Of a DNA stretch of 39,559 nt, positions 25,629 to 33,829 are shown one piece after another; within the stretch, counting starts at the first letter, position 1, and the number at the start of each line of letters is the position of its first letter. The position numbers and the translations under genes are program-made. A model generated the notes under the pieces. It was not told the DNA's origin and made no database searches. It saw only the letters and a program-made list of their open reading frames with translations. Source of the DNA: an uncultured Gammaproteobacteria bacterium. GTDB lineage: Bacteria; Pseudomonadota; Gammaproteobacteria; UBA4575. Location: positions 1 to 39,559 of the forward strand of contig CALAJL010000078.1 of the NCBI GenBank assembly GCA_937922735.1, given 5' to 3'.

Positions 25629-26942
25629 TTAGCCAAACATTTCTGCAGTCATATTATTAAACCAACTATAAGCATATTGCACTTCACGATTACGCGCTTC
25701 AGAAGTTGCATCCATTGGTGTTAAGCCACCAGCAATTTTCTCTATAGAAGCTCTATCTTCAGCAAGCTTGTATACCGCTACTACAGAAATACCATAGTCA
25801 GGAGCAATTAAACTGTAACAAGCATTTGCATATGATGTAATGGGCGCATCATTTCCTTGAAGCATGCTAACTACCGCTGCTGCACAGGCTTTCGCTTGAG
25901 TACCGGCAGCATAACCAGACTTTGGCATGCCAGTTGCAATACTCGCATCACCTATTACATGAATATCTTTATGTTTCTTAGACTCAAAAGTACCCAAGTC
26001 AACAGGACACCATCCAGAATCATCTACCAAGTCAGAATCATGTGCTATTTTTGCAGCATGCTGAGCTGGAATTATATTAGCCACTGCAACTTTATGATCA
26101 TCAAAGTCTGTGCTCACTGTCATCGCTTTTGTGTCGACAGACTTTACACCACCGCCCGTATCTGCAGCAGCTACCCATTCAATCATTTCGCCGTAAACGT
26201 CTTTATAGCCTTGCATAAATAAGCCTTGTTTAGAAAACTTATCTTTTGCATCAAGGATTAGTAGTTTGGATTTTGGTTTATTATGCTTCAAATGATGTGC
26301 TATTTGAGCCGCACGCTCATAGGGCCCAGGAGGACAACGGAAAGGGTTTGGAGGTGGCGCAATGACTACAAGACCTCCGTCTTCCATATCTTCTAATTGT
26401 TTACGAAGTAGGGCAGTTTGTTGTCCTGCAATCCAAGAGTGAGGCATTATCTGTGCCGCTTCTTCACTATATCCTTCTATCGAATCATATTTTAACGAAA
26501 TACCTGGTGAAACCACGCACCGATCAAACTCTAGTGTATTACCACCCGCAGTCATCACTTTATGTGCTTCTGCATCAATCATCGTTACGGTATCTTGAAT
26601 AAGCTTAATGCCATGGTCTGCTATGTTGTCGTAACCAAACTTAATGGTTGAAATATCTCGATCTCCACCAATTACTTCGTTACTCATGAAACAAGTATGA
26701 TGATCAGGCTTTGCTTCAACAATGGTTACTTCAATTGAAGAGTCTCCTTTGGCGATATATTTAGCAGCAATTAATCCACCAACACCACCACCTACTACCA
26801 CCACACGCTTCTTAGCTGCATTCGCAATAAATGGAAAACCAATACCTGCAGATGTTGTAGCAACAGCACCACCAGTAACTTTTAAAAAGTTTCTTCTAGA
26901 AAGTTTAGAATTTTCTAACTTTGATTTATTTATTTTAGACAT
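25629..26942 (-). CDS. fccB: Flavocytochrome c sulfide dehydrogenase, flavoprotein subunit
   Basis: Periplasmic FAD subunit that oxidises sulfide to zero-valent sulfur and passes electrons to the haem subunit FccA. The start ATG 26942 is chosen because of a Shine-Dalgarno (GGAG) and because the Tat motif S-R-R-N-F-L-K then falls at residues 15-21; a 9-residue upstream extension lacks support. Domains: Tat signal, FAD-binding GGGVGGL near residue 52, the [10 protein letters not shown] motif with the Cys that covalently binds FAD, then FRCPPGPYE and GWCPVD with the two redox-active Cys expected of FccB, and [16 protein letters not shown]. About 437 residues. Encoded 26 bp downstream of fccA. 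Confidence 0.95.
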   Translation of the reverse strand: MSKINKSKLENSKLSRRNFLKVTGGAVATTSAGIGFPFIANAAKKRVVVVGGGVGGLIAAKYIAKGDSSIEVTIVEAKPDHHTCFMSNEVIGGDRDISTIKFGYDNIADHGIKLIQDTVTMIDAEAHKVMTAGGNTLEFDRCVVSPGISLKYDSIEGYSEEAAQIMPHSWIAGQQTALLRKQLEDMEDGGLVVIAPPPNPFRCPPGPYERAAQIAHHLKHNKPKSKLLILDAKDKFSKQGLFMQGYKDVYGEMIEWVAAADTGGGVKSVDTKAMTVSTDFDDHKVAVANIIPAQHAAKIAHDSDLVDDSGWCPVDLGTFESKKHKDIHVIGDASIATGMPKSGYAAGTQAKACAAAVVSMLQGNDAPITSYANACYSLIAPDYGISVVAVYKLAEDRASIEKIAGGLTPMDATSEARNREVQYAYSWFNNMTAEMFG

Positions 26943-26968
26943 GGTTGTTTCTCCTAAACACTTGGGCA

Positions 26969-27631
26969 CTATTTTTGACTAGCATAAAATTGGATAAGGT
27001 CTCTAATGGCTTCATCACCACTTGAAGCATGAGCCTCTTCCATTTGCTTTTTCATTTTCTTAGGCATATCTCTATCACCGCTCGCAAAATCAGCCATCGT
27101 GTATTCAAGATATGGTACCCATTGGCCGGCTAACACGCCTGCATCGTCATCAGCAGAGCTGCCACCATTTTCATGGCATTTCTCACAATGTGTTTCGTGC
27201 AATTCTGAACCAACTGTTGCTTGCTCAGCATTAGCAGGTTGATTTGCATTTTTGAATGGAATTTCAGAAAAATGTTTAGCTAAAGTCTTTATCTCATCTT
27301 CAGAATAACCTTTAGCAATTCTATTCATGACAGTAGAAGTTCTCGCAAAAAACTCAACATCTTCAAAATCAAGATCTGCTTCAATAATTTCATCAACTTT
27401 GTCTTCATCGTTATCATATTTATACGCGAGCATTGCACCTATAATATATAGTTCCGACATTCCTGAAATAGTTGGTGTCGCGGGTCCTTCACTAATCCCA
27501 TCTGGCCCGTGACAGCCCAAACAAGTATCTGCAAGCATAGATGGACTAGCACCTTCAGCAAATGCTGTGTTTAAATAAAATAACCCTAAAATACTCAAAA
27601 ATAGGGTTGGTAGAAAAAGCTTATTTAACAT
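26969..27631 (-). CDS. fccA: Flavocytochrome c sulfide dehydrogenase, dihaem cytochrome subunit
   Basis: A 220-residue periplasmic cytochrome with a Sec signal peptide (cleavage after AFA near residue 25). Two CXXCH sites: CLGCH at residues 37-41 and CEKCH in the second domain (about 150). Two cytochrome c domains with [26 protein letters not shown] in between fit the FccA subunit. It receives electrons from FccB, encoded directly after it. A strong Shine-Dalgarno (AAGGAG) precedes the ATG. Upstream of it, 119 bp lie after the NapC-like gene. Confidence 0.88.
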   Translation of the reverse strand: MLNKLFLPTLFLSILGLFYLNTAFAEGASPSMLADTCLGCHGPDGISEGPATPTISGMSELYIIGAMLAYKYDNDEDKVDEIIEADLDFEDVEFFARTSTVMNRIAKGYSEDEIKTLAKHFSEIPFKNANQPANAEQATVGSELHETHCEKCHENGGSSADDDAGVLAGQWVPYLEYTMADFASGDRDMPKKMKKQMEEAHASSGDEAIRDLIQFYASQK

Positions 27632-27750
27632 TTTCAGGCTCCTTGCAATTAATTCTAATAAATCATTAGTTGTAATTTATAAATTGTTATATTTCCTTAA
27701 ATAATATCATATTGGCTATGAAACCGATTTATATTATTGATTGGTGTCGA

Positions 27751-28290
27751 TTAGTTATGTTGCGCGACAGAATCTGATTTAGGTTTTTTAGGTACTTCGT
27801 GTGCAACACCTTTGTGACAGTCAATACAAGTTTTACCGGTTCCAGCAACAATTTTCTTATGCTTTTTTCTTGCTGAACGATCTTGTTCCTTAAGATCCAT
27901 TGCAGCGACAGTATGACAAGACTGACACTCGCGAGAGTCCGTAGCTTTCATTTTATCCCAAACAGAATTGGCCATTTGCCAACGATGTTGTTCAAATTTT
28001 TCCTCGCTATCTATTGTTCCACGAATTTCGCCCCAAACATCTTTCGCGGCACGTAATTTTGCTACTAACTTTGGTGCAGTGTCATGCGGTACATGACAAT
28101 CTGAACATTCAGCTCTTACACCAGATATATTCCTGTAATGAACACTCTCCATCCATTCTTCTTTGACCCATTGCATTGAATGGCAAGAAGTACAAAATTC
28201 AGCTTCATTGGTGACATCCAATGTTTTGGAAGAAGCCATTGCAATGGCAAAACCAACACCTAATAAAATAAAAACTGTAAATAACTTCAT
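27751..28290 (-). CDS. NapC/NirT-type tetrahaem cytochrome c
   Basis: A 179-residue membrane-anchored cytochrome. An N-terminal helix (about residues 3-19) leads into a periplasmic domain with four CXXCH sites: CTSCH, CSDCH, CQSCH and CIDCH, with the NapC-type EFCTSCHSMQWVKEEWMESVHYRN and final HKGVAHEVP. NapC/NirT proteins transfer electrons between the quinone pool and periplasmic enzymes. Next to fccAB it could connect sulfide oxidation with the quinone pool, or serve another reductase; this is inference. It is divergent from the first methionine-rich gene, sharing a 416 bp upstream region. No Shine-Dalgarno is visible. Confidence 0.88.
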   Translation of the reverse strand: MKLFTVFILLGVGFAIAMASSKTLDVTNEAEFCTSCHSMQWVKEEWMESVHYRNISGVRAECSDCHVPHDTAPKLVAKLRAAKDVWGEIRGTIDSEEKFEQHRWQMANSVWDKMKATDSRECQSCHTVAAMDLKEQDRSARKKHKKIVAGTGKTCIDCHKGVAHEVPKKPKSDSVAQHN

Positions 28291-28706
28291 TTAATATAAA
28301 TCCGATATATTCAAATAAAAAAGTGGCAGGTAACGAATAATAGTTTTGTAATCGCTAGTGTAAGTTTATGTACTCATTGTGCCATTGGTGTATGCACATA
28401 CCTAATTTATGTTCTAATTGTCTATATATTTAAAACTTATTAATACTTGGATATCCAAAAATTTAAATAATTTTTAATTCAGACTGGTTGATATCTGCAT
28501 CAAGCATTTCAGAACCAAACAATAAAACACTTAAAATAGTCGTACTAACTCTATGTAAATATTATATAAATTACTGAATTATAGCAGCAATAAGTAAAAT
28601 GAATTAGAATATATTAATATTATAATATAACTTCATGAAATCTGCTGTCTAATACAATCGATGGCAGTAGACTAGAACATCTTTCTTACTGGTATAAATA
28701 TAATAA
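28291..28706. other. Divergent intergenic region, cytochrome gene and methionine-rich gene 1
   Basis: A 416 bp AT-rich stretch without a gene. It holds a perfect 12 bp palindrome TTGGATATCCAA at 28447-28458 and an imperfect 9 bp inverted repeat (TCTGCTGTC at 28641-28649 with GGCAGTAGA at 28663-28671, two wobble positions). These are candidate operators for the divergent promoters. The region should contain the start sites for both directions. Confidence 0.5.
28690..28698 (+). promoter_or_regulatory. Extended -10 promoter at the start of methionine-rich gene 1
   Basis: The sequence TG-G-TATAAA fits an extended -10 element. Transcription from it would begin near 28705, almost on the ATG at 28707. 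No Shine-Dalgarno is present, so a leaderless message is possible. No good -35 is seen. Confidence 0.35.
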
Positions 28707-30032
28707 ATGAAAACAATCATTCTTTTTGTAATTGGTCTCGTTACTTGGTTATTGCTCACAAACTTCCAAGTTGTATATTCAAAAGTAGCAAGTTTTACCA
28801 ATTCCATCCAAGAATCCTCCGAAGTTGTTGCAAGCGCAGACAACACTTTAAGCTCTTCAAAAAACGATGTATTCCAAGACACAGAAACTTCTAAAAATAA
28901 ATCAAGTACAGATGCTTTAAGTACAGTGAAGGGTAAAGCGGACACTCTTGAAACTGAAAATATTGAGGTTATAAAGAATACGACCGTTGTTGAGCATTCC
29001 AATAATAACTTAGCAGAAGTTTCGGCTGAGAAATCAAAAACAACCAATATACCAGCACCGATACCTGAAGCAGGAGTTAGCCCTAAAGTAACATCTGAAA
29101 CGACAGCAAAAAATACACCTGATGCAAGCCACGTTCCGTTGAATCATCCTTGGATGGCACCCAACTCAACTATGCCAATGTTTAATCAGCACATGATAAA
29201 TTCAGCAATAATGAATCCTGGCATGTTTATGAATCCTATGGCGATGATGACACCTATGATGATGAGTATGATGGGCCCAATGATGAACCCTGCCATGATG
29301 ATAAATCCAACAGCGATGCTCAATCACCCAATAAATACGATGACGCAACCACAGAATTTAAATGCCATGATGATGTCAATGAATCCTAATATGATGTTTA
29401 GTATGTTTGGACAACCAAGTAAAGAATATCAAGAAGGTGAAGTTCCCGAACAACTGCCCGTCGTTACAATTCCTGGAATGCCAACTCAAACCTTTCAGAA
29501 TTGGCCTATAAATAAATTGTCGCCAGGTGTATCTCGTGAAGCAAAGAAAAATGCATTTCAAACCTTAATGGCCATGAGTCCATTAAACATGCATGACATG
29601 ATGGGAATTATGGCTGATAAAATGCCCGTTGAAGAAGGTGTAAGTTGGGATGATGCTGTTGAAGCAATGAAATTACGTGCTAATGAAGTTAACTTCAAAT
29701 TCGTAGGTTCGAGTCCTTTATGGAAACAAATTGAAGCTGAAACTGAACAACCGTCTGCTAAAGTTGAGATGTTTAGGTTTTGTGATGCAACAGTGGCTCG
29801 AAAAATATTAGATGTAGTTCCAGAATTTATTATTTTTCTACCTTGTAAAATTGCATTACTGGAAGATGGAGAAGGTAAATTATGGGTGATGACAATGGAT
29901 TGGGACATAAGTTGGTTAGACTTTTCGCAAAACCCGAATAGTCATTTTTCAAAAGAAATTCGCGAAGATGCAAAACGAATTCGAGATAACCTGAATTACA
30001 TTATGGAAGGTGCGGCAACAGGTGATTTTTAG
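28707..30032 (+). CDS. Methionine-rich membrane-anchored protein with DUF302-like domain (Met-rich 1)
   Basis: A 441-residue protein, first of five consecutive methionine-rich genes. Residues 1-25 form a signal anchor. Residues about 30-145 are a Ser/Thr/Glu/Lys-rich flexible linker. Residues about 148-240 are methionine-rich with M-N-P and M-M-x-M elements (e.g. PGMFMNPMAMMTP). Residues about 280-441 resemble a DUF302 domain: MPVEEGVSWDDAVEAM, the FRFCDATVAR helix with Cys, and FLPCKIALLEDGEGKLWVMTMD with a second Cys. DUF302 proteins are small, often exported and of unknown function. The architecture suggests a membrane-tethered periplasmic protein that meets the other Met-rich proteins. 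Start has no Shine-Dalgarno and may be leaderless. Confidence 0.8.
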   Translation: MKTIILFVIGLVTWLLLTNFQVVYSKVASFTNSIQESSEVVASADNTLSSSKNDVFQDTETSKNKSSTDALSTVKGKADTLETENIEVIKNTTVVEHSNNNLAEVSAEKSKTTNIPAPIPEAGVSPKVTSETTAKNTPDASHVPLNHPWMAPNSTMPMFNQHMINSAIMNPGMFMNPMAMMTPMMMSMMGPMMNPAMMINPTAMLNHPINTMTQPQNLNAMMMSMNPNMMFSMFGQPSKEYQEGEVPEQLPVVTIPGMPTQTFQNWPINKLSPGVSREAKKNAFQTLMAMSPLNMHDMMGIMADKMPVEEGVSWDDAVEAMKLRANEVNFKFVGSSPLWKQIEAETEQPSAKVEMFRFCDATVARKILDVVPEFIIFLPCKIALLEDGEGKLWVMTMDWDISWLDFSQNPNSHFSKEIREDAKRIRDNLNYIMEGAATGDF

Positions 30033-30099
30033 ATTTAAATAAAGTTTATTCTTACTAAAAGTAAAATAATTAAAGTTAAAAGCTAAGGGGTGATAACAC

Positions 30100-30714
30100 A
30101 TGACTACAAAAACAAAATTAATCCACATTTTCATGATCGCAATTTGTTTTTTCATAATTGGTGCATCAGGCATACAAGCAGGAGAACATGCAGGCAATAA
30201 AGCTGAGCAGAAGCCAAACTCCTATGCAAATTCGTCTCCTCAACATTGGGGGCAAATGAGCAATGCCATGAAAAAATCTATGGATCCAAACGTCATGAAT
30301 AACATGATGCAAATGATGATGAATCCTGAAAAGATGATGTCAATGGAATCTTGTGCACAATGTCACGATGGTGAAGATGTTGCGCGTTATCAAAAAGAAT
30401 ATGGTCCGATGATGGAAGCAATGAAGCCTATGGCAAGCATGATGAACCCTATGATGGGCATGATGGGACCAATGATGAACCCCATGATGGGCATGATGGG
30501 GCCAATGATGAATCCTATGATGGGCATGGGCGGTTCAATGATGGCGCCAATGGCAGGAATGAGTGCGCCTATGATGAATTCAATGATGAACCCAATGGGT
30601 ATGATGGGAATGGGTTCGTATGGGGGCCAAATGATGGATCCTAAGCAATACGAGCAAATGTTTAATCTGTGGACTGAAAGCATGAAAAATATGGCCCCAC
30701 AGCCTAAGAATTAA
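30100..30714 (+). CDS. Exported methionine-rich protein with a CXXCH haem site (Met-rich 2)
   Basis: A 204-residue protein with a Sec signal peptide (hydrophobic 8-25, cleavage after IQA). By my count 52 residues are Met. CAQCH at residues 85-89 is a c-type haem motif in the exported part. Residues about 114-146 are three tandem 11-residue units of type M-M-N-P-M-M-G-M-M-G-P. The C-terminus (about 178-204) carries the shared motif MMDPKQYEQMF followed by WTESMKNM. A good Shine-Dalgarno (AAGGGG) precedes the ATG. If the haem is attached, the abundant Met could supply an axial ligand. I do not recognise a named family; structural, metal-binding or oxidant-sink roles are possible. Confidence 0.8.
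   Translation: MTTKTKLIHIFMIAICFFIIGASGIQAGEHAGNKAEQKPNSYANSSPQHWGQMSNAMKKSMDPNVMNNMMQMMMNPEKMMSMESCAQCHDGEDVARYQKEYGPMMEAMKPMASMMNPMMGMMGPMMNPMMGMMGPMMNPMMGMGGSMMAPMAGMSAPMMNSMMNPMGMMGMGSYGGQMMDPKQYEQMFNLWTESMKNMAPQPKN
30439..30537 (+). repeat. Three tandem 33 bp repeats in Met-rich 2
   Basis: Units at 30439-30471, 30472-30504 and 30505-30537 encode 11 residues each (M-M-N-P-M-M-G-M-[MG]-G-[PS]). The first two differ mainly at third codon positions. Copy number could change in frame. Confidence 0.85.
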
Positions 30715-30864
30715 TCTGCACAACAATTAAATAGTATCGATAACGATAATAACGTATGCAACTGTATATCCGCATTTTAAAGGTTGGGTGTGATGTGAGC
30801 TCAGCCTCTAATAATTATGACTGCATATAAATTCAAATTTAGTAATTAAAAAGAGAAGGTGTAT

Positions 30865-31434
30865 ATGTTAATTCAACAAAAATTGATCCGATTATTCATG
30901 ATCATAAGTTTTCTATTTATGATTTTGATCACGACTGCACAGGCTGAAAATGAAACAAACAATCCGGCAATAGTTCCTGGCTGGGGTCAAGGCGGGTATG
31001 GGGCCATGGGTGGTGCACATCCAATGTTTAACCCATCCATGTGGATGAATCCAATGACCTGGATGAATCCAGGAAATTATATGAGCATGATGGATCCTAA
31101 CACCATGATGAATCCGGCAAACTATATGCAAATGATGAATCCTAATGCCTATATGAGCATGATGAATCCAATGATGGGCATGATGGGCCCGATGATGGGC
31201 ATGGGTGGAATGAGTTCAATGATGAACCCTATGGCAATGATGGGCCCGATGATGGGTATGGGTGGAATGAGCTCAATGATGAACCCTATGATGGGCATGG
31301 GAGGAATGAATTATGGCGGTGGCAATAACAACCCTATGGGCCAAATGATGGATCCTAAGCAATACGAACAAATGTTTAATCAATGGACTGAAAGCATGAA
31401 AAACATGATTCCACAGTCGCAAGCTACACAATAA
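30865..31434 (+). CDS. Exported methionine-rich repeat protein (Met-rich 3)
   Basis: A 189-residue protein from ATG 30865, chosen over an in-frame GTG at 30859 because GAAGGTG then lies at Shine-Dalgarno distance. Signal peptide: hydrophobic 9-24, cleavage after AQA. By count 49 residues are Met. Residues about 50-95 contain nine-residue units of the form M-N-P-x-x-Y-M-x-M; residues about 106-143 contain a duplicated 19-residue unit rich in M-G and S-S-M-M-N-P. Residues about 160-189 carry MMDPKQYEQMF followed by WTESMKNM, almost identical to Met-rich 2. There is no Cys in the mature part, so disulfides and covalent haem are excluded. Function unknown. Confidence 0.8.
   Translation: MLIQQKLIRLFMIISFLFMILITTAQAENETNNPAIVPGWGQGGYGAMGGAHPMFNPSMWMNPMTWMNPGNYMSMMDPNTMMNPANYMQMMNPNAYMSMMNPMMGMMGPMMGMGGMSSMMNPMAMMGPMMGMGGMSSMMNPMMGMGGMNYGGGNNNPMGQMMDPKQYEQMFNQWTESMKNMIPQSQATQ
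31180..31293 (+). repeat. Two tandem 57 bp repeats in Met-rich 3
   Basis: Copies at 31180-31236 and 31237-31293, each encoding 19 residues starting M-M-G-P-M-M-G-M-G-G-M-S-S. They differ at only a few bases, indicating recent duplication. Confidence 0.85.
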
Positions 31435-31491
31435 AAGCATACAGATAGCTTTTTGCTACCCCGTCTATACATCAAACAACAAGGCAGCTCT

Positions 31492-31989
31492 ATGCATGTA
31501 CTTCAACGTTTAACTCGATTAATCGTAATCACAAGCTGCCTTTTGGTTGCAGGAGTCTCTTGCACTCAAGCTGATGTTGAAAAGAAAAATTCAGCTACAC
31601 ACCCAATTGATCACTCCCCTCAAACTACTGTAATGAATCCAATGATGATGGGGCAGATGGGTCAAATGAATGGCATGATGAATCCCCACATGTACTTAAA
31701 TATGATGAGCCAAATGCAGGGGATGATGAATCCTCAAATGATGGGTATGGTAAATCCAATGATGATGGGTGGAATGGGGAACCTGATGAGCATGAATATG
31801 ATGTACCCGATGATGGGGCAGATGATGCCAGGTAGAATAGTTATGCCAAACATGGGCGCAAACTTTAGCAACCCAAATTCACAAATGCCAAGTCAACAAA
31901 TGATGGACCCCAAACAATATGAAAAATGGTTCAATCAAATGACTGAAAACATGAAAAACATAACAAAACAAACACAAGCTAAACCTTAA
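31492..31989 (+). CDS. Exported methionine-rich protein (Met-rich 4)
   Basis: A 165-residue protein from ATG 31492; an in-frame TTG at 31453 would put 13 residues ahead of the signal peptide and is less likely. Signal peptide: basic RLTR, hydrophobic about 9-21, cleavage after TQA near residue 27. By count 37 residues are Met, with blocks such as NPMMMGQMGQM and QMMGMVNPMMMGGM. The C-terminus has MMDPKQYEKWF followed by MTENMKN, the shared motif. The mature part lacks Cys. It lies 57 bp after Met-rich 3 and 32 bp before Met-rich 5. Function unknown. Confidence 0.77.
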   Translation: MHVLQRLTRLIVITSCLLVAGVSCTQADVEKKNSATHPIDHSPQTTVMNPMMMGQMGQMNGMMNPHMYLNMMSQMQGMMNPQMMGMVNPMMMGGMGNLMSMNMMYPMMGQMMPGRIVMPNMGANFSNPNSQMPSQQMMDPKQYEKWFNQMTENMKNITKQTQAKP

Positions 31990-32021
31990 TCTGTAAAATA
32001 TTTCCACAGACGTGTACAACT

Positions 32022-32525
32022 ATGAATAATTTATTTGACTTTGTTTTATACCTTTTCCCGCTAGCAGTTGTTATTGCTGTTGCATTAGGTCTGGCTAATA
32101 AAAATAGTTTAGAGCAAGCTGATACATTAACCGGGTCATCGTTAAGTTCTAACAATTTCATTTATAAACAAGAAATTCCCACCGCTATAAATAACAACAT
32201 TACATCTAAAGCAATGAATCCTCATAAATTTGATATGACGGAACCGTTTGCAGAAAAAATACCATTCGAACTCGCACCTGCAGCATGGATGCAGATGATG
32301 AACACTATGATGCATAACATGCAAATTACTCAGATGATGCACCAAATGGCTGCAATGCCTAACCAAATGATGTCTCCAATGTTGTGGGCAAACCCACATG
32401 GCCAATATGGACATATGGGCATGTTACAAAACAATGCAGTAAATCCATCTCAACAACCAATGAATCCTGAACAGTACAAAAAATGGTACGAACAACAATT
32501 AAAACTTCGCCAATCAAGCCGATAA
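32022..32525 (+). CDS. Membrane-anchored methionine-rich protein (Met-rich 5)
   Basis: A 167-residue protein, the most divergent of the five. Residues about 5-25 form an uncleaved-looking hydrophobic anchor (YLFPLAVVIAVALGLAN). A Ser/Asn-rich spacer is followed by a methionine-rich helix-like segment at about 88-122 (WMQMMNTMMHNMQITQMMHQM) with interspersed His, a combination often seen in metal-binding proteins. The C-terminus has PMNPEQYKKWYEQQ, the degenerate shared motif. It could tether the soluble Met-rich proteins to the membrane. Next gene is the tsuA-like transporter, 121 bp downstream. No Shine-Dalgarno is seen. Confidence 0.75.
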   Translation: MNNLFDFVLYLFPLAVVIAVALGLANKNSLEQADTLTGSSLSSNNFIYKQEIPTAINNNITSKAMNPHKFDMTEPFAEKIPFELAPAAWMQMMNTMMHNMQITQMMHQMAAMPNQMMSPMLWANPHGQYGHMGMLQNNAVNPSQQPMNPEQYKKWYEQQLKLRQSSR

Positions 32526-32596
32526 TCATAATTAATTGTTTCAATAGTTTTTAATCATTTAACAATAGCTTTAGTGCACATCGCGAACTCAATATG

Positions 32597-32602
32597 TATA
32601 AT
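32597..32602 (+). promoter_or_regulatory. Candidate -10 box upstream of the tsuA-like gene
   Basis: A perfect TATAAT 44 bp before the ATG at 32647, in the 121 bp gap after Met-rich 5. No convincing -35 lies 16-18 bp upstream, so the call rests on the -10 alone. Confidence 0.4.
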
Positions 32603-32646
32603 CCGCGTCTTTTACAATTAACGAGATAAATTAATATTTTATAGCC

Positions 32647-33792
32647 ATGGATGATCTATCAAACCTTCATTTAGTCGCCTTACTAGGCTTCATAATAGCC
32701 ATGGTGTTTGGTTTTATTGGGAACAAAACACATTTCTGTTCAATGGGCGCCGTCAGTGATGTCGTCAATATGGGTTCTAAAGGCCGAATGGGTGCTTGGT
32801 TCTTAGCCATTGGTATTGCCATATTAGGTGTTCAATATTTATACATAAGCGGACGAGTCGACATAGATGCATCCGTTTACCGCACTCCAACTTTATACTT
32901 ATTAAGTTATGTGCTTGGGGGCATGCTATTTGGCATTGGAATGACATTTGCCGCCGGTTGCGGGCAACGTAATTTAGTTAGAGTAGGGGGCGGTAACCTT
33001 AAAGCATTAATTGTATTAATTGTTATGGGTATTACTGCTTACATGACTATGCGAGGCATTTTCGCTATTGCGCGACTTGAATATATTTATGCAGTAAATA
33101 CAGATCTCACTAAGCAGGGTATAAATAACCAAGGACTATTTGACTACATCGGCTCATTACTTAAGTTAGAAGACAGTAGCTTACTTCAAAAAATAGGTGG
33201 CTTTGCGGTAGCCTTTGGATTTATTGCTTACGCTTTCAAACATGAAGAATTTAGGAAAAGTTTTGATAATGTATTAGCAGGTGTTGCTATAGGAGTTTGT
33301 GTTGTAGCAGCGTGGTATGTATCGGGTTATGTTGGCCAAGATGACTTTGACCCTATCACACCGCAAGGCATGGCATTTGTTGGGCCGACTGGTAATACAA
33401 TTAGTTATTTAATGACGTATACAGGTGCTGAAATAAACTTTGGTATCGCGATTGTACTTGGAATGATTTTTGGATCATTCATTTATGCCATTATATCTGG
33501 CACTTTCAGAATCGAAACGTTTAGCAACAAGTCTGAAATGGTTAATCACTTAATTGGTGCATCAATGATGGGTTTTGGTGGTGTGCTTTCTTTTGGTTGC
33601 ACCATAGGACAAGGCGTAACAGGCATGTCTACCCTAGCAATTGGCTCTTTTATAACCCTAGCATCCATTATATTTGGTTGTGCGCTAACTATGAAGATTC
33701 AATATCACATGCTAGATGAGAAAGGTTTTTTCGGTGCACTTGGGACAGGTTTAGCAGAACTGCTAATACCGTGGAAAAAGCAAGAAGCATAA
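32647..33792 (+). CDS. YeeE/YedE (TsuA-type) sulfur-compound transporter
   Basis: A 381-residue integral membrane protein of the YeeE/YedE family, to which the thiosulfate importer TsuA belongs. It has about nine to ten hydrophobic helices. Conserved Cys are in HFCSMGAVSD (C31), AAGCGQRNLVRVGGG (C105) and SFGCTIGQGVTG (C318); TsuA likewise uses membrane-embedded Cys in GC-containing loops to relay thiosulfate. Two homologous halves are seen. In sulfur oxidisers such proteins may import thiosulfate or other sulfane-sulfur compounds to the cytoplasm. It faces soxZ convergently. No Shine-Dalgarno precedes it. Exact substrate is not readable from sequence. Confidence 0.88.
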   Translation: MDDLSNLHLVALLGFIIAMVFGFIGNKTHFCSMGAVSDVVNMGSKGRMGAWFLAIGIAILGVQYLYISGRVDIDASVYRTPTLYLLSYVLGGMLFGIGMTFAAGCGQRNLVRVGGGNLKALIVLIVMGITAYMTMRGIFAIARLEYIYAVNTDLTKQGINNQGLFDYIGSLLKLEDSSLLQKIGGFAVAFGFIAYAFKHEEFRKSFDNVLAGVAIGVCVVAAWYVSGYVGQDDFDPITPQGMAFVGPTGNTISYLMTYTGAEINFGIAIVLGMIFGSFIYAIISGTFRIETFSNKSEMVNHLIGASMMGFGGVLSFGCTIGQGVTGMSTLAIGSFITLASIIFGCALTMKIQYHMLDEKGFFGALGTGLAELLIPWKKQEA

Positions 33793-33805
33793 ATACTCCT
33801 TGCTT
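33778..33805. terminator. Candidate terminator between tsuA-like gene and soxZ
   Basis: A perfect 7 bp stem AAGCAAG (33778-33784) / CTTGCTT (33799-33805) spanning the tsuA-like stop codon, flanked by A-rich and T-rich sequence. The genes converge here, so a bidirectional stop is expected; the stem is modest. Confidence 0.4.
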
Positions 33806-33829
33806 ATATTCTAAAGCTTAGACTAACTT

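Noticed and set aside
28649-29047. 132-codon open frame on the minus strand over Met-rich 1
   Set aside because: It is antisense to a gene with clear signal anchor and domain, and its translation shows no known pattern.
30390-30683. 97-codon antisense open frame rich in Ile and Gly-Pro
   Set aside because: It is the mirror of ATG-rich repeats (CAT/ATT codons) and lacks a start context.
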